Shown here in pieces: positions 30,707-38,835 of a stretch of 64,000 bases of DNA. The DNA comes from Leishmania martiniquensis. Its lineage: Eukaryota; Euglenozoa; Kinetoplastea; Trypanosomatida; Trypanosomatidae. The position numbers and the translations under genes were made by a program. The notes under the pieces are model-generated. The model had not been told where the DNA came from. It was given only the letters and a program-made list of their open reading frames with translations, and searched no databases. The DNA is taken from positions 504,001 through 568,000 of the forward strand of contig NC_090152.1 of assembly GCF_017916325.1 (NCBI RefSeq), written 5' to 3'. Each line of letters starts with the position of its first letter. Positions within the stretch are counted from its first letter, which is position 1.

Positions 30707-32862
30707 TGCCTGTACAAGACGAGCGAGGCGGTTGGGCGAGCTGGATGGACGTGGCAGCGCCGCAGGTGCCGAAGCGGCTTTGCGTGCCTGATGAAGGGAA
30801 TAGGAAAGGCGGAGGATGAGCTGAACTGCCGGGGCGTTGCTGTGTGAGCCCGCACGGGCATAGCTCCCTCTCTCTGTTTCCGGTCTTTTCCACCCTCCCA
30901 TGAAGGTTTATGTGAGGCAGACGTATGGTTTTCGTGTGGATGTGTCTCTCTCTCTGTGCGTGTGTGTGCCTGTGTATGTATCTCTGCGTCAGTTTTCCAT
31001 TTGTACTCATTTCGCTGTGCTGTGGTTGCCGTCGGTGCTGCCGAGCGTGGCCACTCGCCCTTGCCATTTCTTCTTGAGGAGACTGCACCTGATACCGCAC
31101 GCACACAGCGCTATCGTCCCTCCCTCTCTCCCCCTCTGAGAAAGCACACCTACACGCATGCATACAGAGAGCGCGACGGCTGGGGAGAGCTATGGCTGTC
31201 CTCCTATCTGTGCCACCGGCCTCTTTCACTGCCTCCTCCCCTTTTCGTATGCGCTTTATGGTGCCTGTCTGCGTCTGTCCGGGCCTGTGCTTTTTTTCTT
31301 TTTCTTTTGACGACACCTGCGCTGATAAACGTTTGGTACGGTTACGTTCGCTCTTCCTTACGCTCCCCATCTGCCTGCCCCTCTTGCGCCTCGATATCGT
31401 CTCCACTCCCCGAGCACCATCTCCCGTCTCCTCCTCCCCATGCAGTTCGCCCTTCCAACCTCCTCCGTACACCTCGCTGGCCCGACTCTACACTCGCATC
31501 TCAGCGTCTGCGGCCCCTCTTTCCTCCTTCGCCGAATGGGGAGGAGGGGGAGAGCGGCGTACTGCTTCTCTGCTGTGTGACGCACACGCACACACTCTCT
31601 TCCCTCCCCTCCCCCTCTCTCCCTCCCACGCAGCGCCCTGCCACATCGCATGGCCGCCCTTCTCGATTTGCTTTTCACGGGAACTCTTTGGAGTGTGCGT
31701 GCTTGAGTGGCGAGCGGAGAGGGGGAAGGGGGAGGGGCAGACGGTCTATAGATGAGCCACCGAGGGGGAGAGGCGCGATATACACACGCTTATATACAAC
31801 GCCAACAGCGAAGCACTGAGACACTGCCACGGTGGTCGTGAAGAGTTGAGGGCAGGCAGGAGAACCGACCATCGCTGCTGCACATTTGGGCCTGCTGGTT
31901 TATCTTCTCCCCTCCCCTCAAGCCCTGTCTTTTCAAGTGGCGCCGCACCCCACCCTTTTTCTGCTCCGATTCTTCCGCCCACGCACTCGCTAATCCTTTC
32001 CTTCCCCTCTCCCGATGTACGGCAATAAAGTCAGAGTAGAGTCGAATCCAAAACTGCACCCGCACACCTACGAGGGCCCTGCTAAGCGAGGAGCGCTGCA
32101 GATGCGCCCGACGGCATGAGAGGAGGAGTGAATGTGGAGACGTTCAACCCCCCTTCCCCTCCCCTCGCGCGCCCACTTCGACGCGAATCTCCAAATGCTC
32201 ATCCTCCCTCCACCACCGCGGTGGCGCCCTTCCACTGCCCTCTCACTGCCCCGCGCCCTTTTTTTTCCCCGCAACATGCCCACGTTCTCCCCCCTTTAGT
32301 TTTCTCGCTCTTCGTACTCCCACCGGTCGCTGCTTACGGCGTCTGCCCCCCTCGCTCCTCCTCTCCTCCTTCACGCCCTGCTCTTCTGGCGCTGTCTCGC
32401 CTTTCATTCACACCAACACCGCCCGCACGTCCGTGTGGTTTCCACTCCATACCTCAGCTTCGCTGTAGGCCTCGACATCCCAATAGGCTCTCTCACACTC
32501 CCCTCTCTCTTTTCCCTTTATTGAGAAGAGGCACTTCTCCTCCGCCACTCCCCTGTTCTCCCCTCTCCTCGTGCCTCATTTGCCGGCGTCCCCGCACGAG
32601 GGCGACAAAGCCTGTCCGCCGCGGCTCTCCGTGCGCACCTGTCTGCGTGCGCGTTGGTGACTCTCATTTTCGGTTCCTCCTCTCGCCCACTGTGGCGGAC
32701 GTGTAGCGCCATTGCTGCTCACAGCACAAACGTTCGGGCTCAAAAGTCGTTCGGTTAGCCCACGCGCAGCCGGATAGGTGCGCTTCTCGCTGCTGCTGCT
32801 GCTCTCTTTTTCTCCTGCTACGTTCGTATCCTGCGGCTTTTCTCTGTCAAAGTGGAAAGGCA
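30707..32862 (+). other. Intergenic spacer (2.2 kb)
   Basis: No supported gene. Repeated pyrimidine tracts (31120-31140, 31200-31260, 31400-31470, 31590-31640, 32140-32560) and Y-rich frames are present. The tract at 32784-32847 is the likely acceptor signal of the small gene at 32863, with AG at 32851-32852. Confidence 0.6.
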
Positions 32863-33219
32863 ATGCTTCGCTCAGTGTACCGCAGCGCGCCGTTGGCCGG
32901 GACGGCCGCCATGACCGCCTTTTCCACACCCGCTGTTCTAGTTGCCCTGCAGATGGCGCAGCGGACCAAGTACGTCCGGCAGCCCAGCGCTCAGTGGGAC
33001 CCCGTCCACGAGGATATAAACGCCCACGTGAAGCGCCGCATCCCAGGCGAAACGCGTGTCGATCGCGTCAAGCGCTTCGCGCGCGAGTGGCGCAATGTTG
33101 AGCTGGAGCTGGGCGTGTACAAAGACTCCCGCGGCCGTGAGGTGAAGTACCGCAAGACGTTCGTGTACCGCTACACCTACCCGAACGCGTTTGATGAGTT
33201 TTGGTGGCCGTGCAAGTAG
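32863..33219 (+). CDS. Small conserved-type protein, probably mitochondrial (unknown)
   Basis: A 118-residue protein. Residues 1-35 contain basic, Ser/Ala/Leu-rich sequence without acidic residues (MLRSVYRSAPLAG...), which fits a mitochondrial presequence. The remainder is rich in Arg, Lys, Tyr and Trp and ends in an aromatic FDEFWWPCK tail; RIPGETRVDRVKRFAREWRN is a probable amphipathic helix. High third-position GC and a good splice-acceptor tract directly upstream support a real gene despite its length. I do not recognise the family. A subunit of a respiratory complex, ATP synthase or mitoribosome would fit the size and charge, but this is inference only. Confidence 0.75.
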   Translation: MLRSVYRSAPLAGTAAMTAFSTPAVLVALQMAQRTKYVRQPSAQWDPVHEDINAHVKRRIPGETRVDRVKRFAREWRNVELELGVYKDSRGREVKYRKTFVYRYTYPNAFDEFWWPCK

Positions 33220-33786
33220 ACCGAGCGAGTCGGGAGGGGGGCGGTGGCGTGACGGAGGCGGGCGGTTTCCTCCTCCTCCTCTTGGCCGCTCTCTCGAATC
33301 CCGCTCGCGCGGGCCACTGCGTTGGGTTTCACTCGTCGCCCCCCTCCCCTCCCTCTCTTTGACTGCATTCGGTCTCTCTCCGTCTTGCCGGAGGGTGCCA
33401 TGCGCACGCGAGCGTGGGTGTGTCTGCCTCATGTACAACATCAGCAAAGCTGCTAAGCGAATAGAAATGGGGAAGGCAATGCGTTTGCGATGGGGGACCA
33501 ACGTGCACGGACGCGCGTCTTGCACTTTTAAGTACGTGGAGGAAGGCAAGCACGTGCGCTGCCACCCTTTCTGCATCCTTCCCTCTCTCCCTCTCTCCCA
33601 CACCCTCCACTGCCTGTACCCCTCCTCACCGGCGCACGTTACACGCACTGATCGGGCGCCCCCCTCTCCTCTGACCTTCTTCCCGACTCCCTTTGACTAT
33701 CCGTCTCCCTAACGCCCTTGGCTCCCCTCCAATCGCTTCGCCACTGCATCAGCCACAGCTTTCCTGCACCAGCAGCCTCAGCCCTG
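33220..33786 (+). other. Intergenic spacer with acceptor region
   Basis: No gene seen. A pyrimidine-rich stretch (33655-33735) is followed by AG at 33751-33752 and 33757-33758, the likely trans-splice acceptor of the methyltransferase gene (ATG 33787). Confidence 0.55.
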
Positions 33787-36700
33787 ATGCGTCCCACTCG
33801 ACGTGGCCTTTTCGATTCGTTCCGGGCCGCCCGTGGCGACCTCGACCATCTCTTCTCCCCTATAAAATCGGAGCAGCACATGCGCCGGGCTGTGCGGGAA
33901 TACATTGTTCCCTCCCTCTTTCGCGAGCGACGTCGCCCTGTCGGTGAGCGTCTGCGACGCTCGCAAGAGCGCAGTCTTTTTCGCACCAATGCCTCTCTAC
34001 TTTTGCAGGAGGCGCGGCGACGCGGCAACTACCGCGTCGCGGCCGCTGCGCTGGACGTCGTTCTTACGGAGGCGCAGCTGTCGCGCTTCGCACAGCTGTT
34101 CGAGTCGACGTGGGTCAAGGACGCTGTGTCTTCCTGCCGGAGCACAGAGGAGCTGCGAGCCATGGAAGGCTTACTGCAGCGGCACGAGCAGAAGCTACTG
34201 GCCAGCGGGTCTGCCGCCGCCTCAGAGGGCTTTCTGCTGACCGCAGCCTTTGGCCGCTCGCGAGCAACGGAGCGCGCGCTGCGCCTAGGCGACGACGACG
34301 CGGGTGCCGTTGAGGATGCGCAGAGCGGTACTCGTGCTTGCACGACCTCCGCCTGCTTAGAAGTGGCAGCCGACGCACTGACCAGGAGCGACGCGGGCGC
34401 GAGCGGCGGTGATGGCGGGACGCTCTCTGGAGAAGCGCGCGTCGCGGCCGCGCTGGCGCAACCACCGTCGCTCGTTGACCTCGCTACAACGGGTGGCACT
34501 GGAGGCGATGCACTCTGGTCCTCACCAGAGGAGCGCGCCGCCGCCGGACTGCGACGACTGCAGCGTCAACAGCGCAATCTGACGACCAGTCCAAATGTTT
34601 CCTTCACCCGCTACTTCCTTCATCAGGGGCTCGTGCGCCACGAGGGTGAGCTCATGGAGCTCTATCGCGCCATGCGCGCTCGGCCGCTGGACGTGAGCTT
34701 CCGCGTCGTCGGTGGCGGCGATGTTCTCAGCGACGCCGCACAGCCTTTTGGGCTTCGACCGCCGCACACAATGGCGGTGCACAAACTGCTGCAGCGCCGC
34801 CGCGGTTTGCACAGCGTTTCATGGCTGCCACCAGCGATGGGCGCCTACACCCTCGACACCCGCGACAGCATTCCAGCCGACATGGTGCTGGCGAACCGGC
34901 AGCTGCTGCGGTCCCTCGCTCGCGAGCGTCTCCTCGTGTATCAGAGCTTGCCGAGTATGCTGCCCATCTACTTCCTCGATCCACAGCCAGGGGAGTGCGT
35001 GCTAGACATGTGCGCGTCGCCGGGCAACAAGACGGCACTGATTCTAGACTGCATGCACGCAGGCGGCAACAGCGATACGAATTCACCCCCCACTTCCACA
35101 TCCAGAGGCGGCGCAGCCGCGCGGGAGAGTGGCCTGGGCGCACGCGTCAGTAGGGGCTGCGTCGTGGCCAACGAGGCACATGCCTCGCGCATTGGCGATC
35201 TGCAGGAGCGTCTGCGTGACATCTCACCAGAGGTGGTCGTCACTCGTGGACGCGGGCAGGTGCTAGGGCTGACCAACTCGCACGAAGGCAGCTGCAGCGG
35301 CGTTGGCGGTCGAGGCGATGCATCGTTACTTGGGCATGGCGCACCGCTTGGTGACGGTCTCTACGACCGCGTACTTGTTGACGCGCCGTGCTCCGGCGAG
35401 GGCCGTATGGGGCGCGACGCCCTCTCTTGGCGGCTGTGGCACCCTGGGCGCGGCATCGAGTTTTTTCCGTTGCAGTGTGCGCTGCTGCAGCGTGCGGTAC
35501 ACCTCTGCAGGCCGGGGGGCCGTGTGGTCTACGCCACGTGCACCCTCAATCCACTGGAAAACGAGGCGGTGGTGGCGGCAGTGCTGCGGGCGTGCGGCGG
35601 CGCCGTGGAGCTCATACCTCCTCCGCGCCCACTGGCACGCCGGACCGAGTCGCAAACCGCGGAGGACGGTGGTGGCGGTGCGCCGCCGCTACGCCTCACT
35701 CCTGGGCTGCGTAGTTGGGACGTCCCGTCCAGCGCCGGCGGATTCCTGCGGAGTGCGACGGAGGCTTACGCGCAAGGTGAGATGGCTACTCGTTTGCTGC
35801 CCGACATCTTTGCACCGGCGTCGGCAGGTGAGGAAGGCGACCGCAGCGACATCAGCGGAGCCCTGCAGCGCTGCTGCCGACGGGTCATGCCGCACCTAAA
35901 TGGCAACGCAGACGGCTTCTTTGTCGCGGTTCTCGAGAAGCGAGCGGGGATACCGCACCTGCTTGGCGCTGGGGAGAGCCTTGCCTTCACGGCGCCGCCG
36001 TCAGCCACGGCTGCGCCGTTAGCCGCACCCTTTGCCGGCGGCAGCAATCTTTTGAATGACCGCGGCTTTGTGCGGTTGCCTCCGTCGCATCACCTCGTGC
36101 AGAAGCATCTGGGAGGCTTCTTCGCCGCGGCACCGTCGCCCCACAGGCCAGCATTAACCACATCCTCTGCTGTCACAGCTCCTCAGCCGCTGCAAGATGA
36201 GTGCGCCAGCGTTCAGGACTTCCTAGAGAAGCACGGCTGGACGGCCGTCTGGTGCGAAGGTGAGGGGCTGCGGCTCCTCACTCACTCTTCAGTGCAGCTG
36301 CTACGGCGTCATCCTACCGTTTCGCCGGAAGTAGTCAAGAGCACGCCGCATAGCTTTGGTCTTGGGTTTGCCCGCCGCCCTGAGGACGCGTGCGAGGCAG
36401 CCCTCGCACCGCTGTCCACCGGTACGGATCTGCTCGACGCCGGTGTACTTGTGGTAGATGCGCAGGGGGAGCTGACGGAGCGTGGGGCGGCGCTGATCCG
36501 CCCCAGCGCGAGGAGCCGCGTTGTTTCCCTGCCGCTCCCTTTCGCGCAGCTGTTGCTGGCGAACCGCACGCTCGACATCGGCGCCTCACTGCCGCTCATG
36601 CCCGTCTACATGCAGGAGGCCGAGAAAGCTCTGGGGCCACAGCAGGGCTTCTTGACTCCACCTTTGGGTGGCAAGCGGGACGTATGCGGCCCAGTATCGA

Positions 36701-37260
36701 GGGAAACACATGCGTCGACCTGGTACCGAGAAGCACTTCTGGCTCTTACCCCCGCACTCGGTGAGGGGGTAGGGGTGGCTGGTAGTGGAATCGTTGTGGT
36801 ACGCTTGGCATCCTCCGGCTCCTCCGTCTCCCCGTCATGGGCGGCGCCTCTGACACAGTGGGCGTGGCCCGTGCGCGTTGAAGTGCTCCAGCCATGGTCG
36901 TCGCACGACATCGGCAACACGCCGCGTGGGCTAGCGCGGCTTCACCTGACGCTCCCTGCGGCAGGGCGTCACCGCGCGCAGGCCCTCATCGGCCGCCTGC
37001 AAGGCCACGCTGATCGCCAGCGTAGCATACAGGAGCGACTGCATGCCAGCTCGCAGTACAACCCATCGCTCATGATGGGCCGACAAGAATTGCATGGCAC
37101 CGCCATGCATGCGAGCCAGCACCATCGAATACTGTTTGGCGGTGCTACTCAGGCGCCGCGATCTCTAGGACAGCCGACGGCCGCGTCGCACTCACAAGAC
37201 GCATCGACAATCACTTCGAAGGCGCCGCTGTCGCGGCAGTCGGACGTCTTTGAGCTGTAA
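33787..37260 (+). CDS. NSUN2-like RNA 5-methylcytosine methyltransferase (NOL1/NOP2/Sun family)
   Basis: The protein has 1157 residues and should transfer methyl from S-adenosylmethionine to C5 of cytosine in RNA, with tRNA the likely target. SAM motif I is VLDMCASPGNKT (405-416). Motif IV DAPCSGEG carries C535 and motif VI YATCTLNPLENEAVV carries C585, so both cysteines of the NSUN mechanism are present. The order and the LNPxENEAV tail match NSUN2/Trm4 rather than NSUN5/6. The protein is much longer than human NSUN2 (767 residues). There are Ser/Gly-rich inserts between motifs I and IV (about 420-455 and 495-520), before motif I (about 180-255) and after motif VI. The N-terminus is Arg-rich (MRPTRRGLF...), compatible with mitochondrial or nuclear import. 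The frame extends to a TTG at 33718; the first ATG is 33787. Confidence 0.9.
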   Translation: MRPTRRGLFDSFRAARGDLDHLFSPIKSEQHMRRAVREYIVPSLFRERRRPVGERLRRSQERSLFRTNASLLLQEARRRGNYRVAAAALDVVLTEAQLSRFAQLFESTWVKDAVSSCRSTEELRAMEGLLQRHEQKLLASGSAAASEGFLLTAAFGRSRATERALRLGDDDAGAVEDAQSGTRACTTSACLEVAADALTRSDAGASGGDGGTLSGEARVAAALAQPPSLVDLATTGGTGGDALWSSPEERAAAGLRRLQRQQRNLTTSPNVSFTRYFLHQGLVRHEGELMELYRAMRARPLDVSFRVVGGGDVLSDAAQPFGLRPPHTMAVHKLLQRRRGLHSVSWLPPAMGAYTLDTRDSIPADMVLANRQLLRSLARERLLVYQSLPSMLPIYFLDPQPGECVLDMCASPGNKTALILDCMHAGGNSDTNSPPTSTSRGGAAARESGLGARVSRGCVVANEAHASRIGDLQERLRDISPEVVVTRGRGQVLGLTNSHEGSCSGVGGRGDASLLGHGAPLGDGLYDRVLVDAPCSGEGRMGRDALSWRLWHPGRGIEFFPLQCALLQRAVHLCRPGGRVVYATCTLNPLENEAVVAAVLRACGGAVELIPPPRPLARRTESQTAEDGGGGAPPLRLTPGLRSWDVPSSAGGFLRSATEAYAQGEMATRLLPDIFAPASAGEEGDRSDISGALQRCCRRVMPHLNGNADGFFVAVLEKRAGIPHLLGAGESLAFTAPPSATAAPLAAPFAGGSNLLNDRGFVRLPPSHHLVQKHLGGFFAAAPSPHRPALTTSSAVTAPQPLQDECASVQDFLEKHGWTAVWCEGEGLRLLTHSSVQLLRRHPTVSPEVVKSTPHSFGLGFARRPEDACEAALAPLSTGTDLLDAGVLVVDAQGELTERGAALIRPSARSRVVSLPLPFAQLLLANRTLDIGASLPLMPVYMQEAEKALGPQQGFLTPPLGGKRDVCGPVSRETHASTWYREALLALTPALGEGVGVAGSGIVVVRLASSGSSVSPSWAAPLTQWAWPVRVEVLQPWSSHDIGNTPRGLARLHLTLPAAGRHRAQALIGRLQGHADRQRSIQERLHASSQYNPSLMMGRQELHGTAMHASQHHRILFGGATQAPRSLGQPTAASHSQDASTITSKAPLSRQSDVFEL

Positions 37261-38422
37261 CGCGTGCAACATTCCTGAGCGAAGTGTTTACCGTCACTCT
37301 CTCTCTCTTGCCGCACTTGGCTCGCGTGATGCATGGCGCTTCACCGCCTCGCACCCGGAGGCACTAATTCATCTGTGTAGTAAGTCGCATGGGCGGGCCG
37401 TAGTGAAAGGTGGGGAGGAGGGCACAGGGACGGGGAAAGCAATCGAGCAACGCATTCGCACCTCTTCCCTGACGCCGTAGGATGCCGCTGGAGATGTGCC
37501 TGCCTGCATCGCTTGTGCGCTGCTTTGCGGCATCTAATACTTCGTCGCCCACTGCCCTCCTCGGTCCCCATCTCTCCTGCTGCCCGTTTGTGGGCTGCCG
37601 AAATGTGGAGCTGACCTCTCCACACACTCTCCGCGCATGCGCGCCTTTGTCACAACGTGGACCGACGGCGTGGCACGTGCATGCAGACATACGCAATCCA
37701 TTTCTACATGACGATATGGTGCCTGCATGGGAACAGTGAGCCGATGCCGCGTCGCCCTTCTCTCCTCCTCTGCTGCTGTCTGAGCGATGATCTCCGGCTC
37801 GTTGGTGAAGTGGCCTTCGGCCATCCCGCTGCGTCTCCAACAGCGACGAGTGCTGTCTCCACTCTCGCGTGAGGCCGCGGCGGCCTTGCTGGCACGTGCC
37901 GGACGGGCCCCGGTGCAGCGCCAGTACGAGGCATAACCGCCTCCCCGTGGCCTCGCCGTTCGGGGCAAAGGGAAACTTGCGCTCCATCGTTCGCCCGACT
38001 TCAGTGGGGGTGACGCACCCTCCCATCGGTGCGGCGCCACAGACGGCTCAAGATGCACCCGATGGGCGGGCCCGAGCAGCCCACTTCTCGTGTACCCCAA
38101 GGTGGCCATCACACATCGCTGGAGACGAAGGCGACTGGTCCGAGGCACGCGTGCACGATACACCTCACGTGAAGGACAAGCAGCTTGAGGAGGCAGCTGG
38201 GATTGGTCCCTCGTCGACTCCTGAGGTGTGCTGGGTGTGAAGCGAGGATAAGGCGCCCCATGCGTGTAGGTGACGGAGCGAAGGGGGTGGGCGAGGAGCC
38301 CCACTCCTGCATCCCCCACCGCAAGCCCGCGAGTAAGCTCTAAAAGGCGGCAGGGGGTCCGAGCCGCGGCTTCGCGAACGGAGTGAAGAAATACGGTCTG
38401 GCCCGTGGTAAAGGGCAAAGCT

Positions 38423-38710
38423 AGGTGGGGCATGGCGGTGGCTCAGGTGTGCCGGTGGCCTCCCTCCCCCCGGCACTCTCGTGTCGGAGTCGTCGGGAGA
38501 CACCAATGACTAATCTGCAAGAGCGGAATGCGGTGGCCCCTCTTCCCACTGTCTGGTGCCGCTCAACATGTCCGGCGACGCCGCCTGCCACGGGAGCTGG
38601 ACCGTGGGAAAGAAGCCCTTCCCGTCAACGAATCACTGCCGTTTCCCCTCTGCTCTGCGATGCTCTTCTCGGGTCTGACACTCTGCGAGGGCAGAGGAAT
38701 ACACACACAC
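38423..38710 (+). repeat. 288-bp identical repeat, copy A (SIDER-like retroposon candidate)
   Basis: Every base from 38423 to 38710 matches 58856-59143 by direct reading, with no gap (constant offset 20,433). The unit begins AGGTGGGGCATGGCGGTGGC, and near its start can form a 7-bp hairpin: GTGCCGG (38449-38455) with CCGGCAC (38470-38476). A further TCTC/GAGA pairing (38477-38480 with 38497-38500) follows. It ends in an AATACACACAC tail that differs between copies only in microsatellite length. A conserved structured head, a repetitive tail and a position in a spacer are the features of Leishmania SIDER elements, short truncated relatives of ingi/L1Tc retroposons. The family name is inference. 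It lies in the sense orientation, 125 bp before the CEP164-like start. Confidence 0.9.
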
Positions 38711-38750
38711 ACACGGGGGCACACGCATATATGTGTGTGCGTGTGTGTGC
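38701..38750. repeat. CA / TG compound microsatellite
   Basis: A (CA)n run adjoining the repeat is followed by ATATGTGTGTG-type alternating sequence that could form a short hairpin with the CA run. Confidence 0.8.
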
Positions 38751-38835
38751 ACGTGCGTAGACCCCTCTCCCCCCTACACACACACGTACACTTACAGCTG
38801 AGGAAGAAAAGGGCCGTCGGCGTGGGCCTACAGAG

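Larger units (their letters stand above)
37261..38835 (+). other. Intergenic spacer holding repeat copy A
   Basis: There is no supported gene. About 37380-38422 is complex, GC-rich and not pyrimidine-biased, and holds a 299-codon minus-strand ATG open frame (37534-38433) without coding bias. It may be decayed retroposon sequence. Repeat copy A follows at 38423-38710, then CA/TG microsatellite, a CT tract (38761-38775) and an acceptor AG at 38796-38797, 39 bases before the ATG at 38836. Confidence 0.55.

Noticed and set aside
37534..38433. 299-codon minus-strand ATG frame
   Set aside because: Third-position GC is clearly lower than in the real genes, there is no motif, and it runs into the repeat; kept only as a finding about the block.
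38425..38760. Identical open frames in both repeat copies (also 58858-59205)
   Set aside because: They begin with GTG, end in microsatellite-encoded His-Thr repeats and exist because the DNA is repeated; no sign of protein selection.
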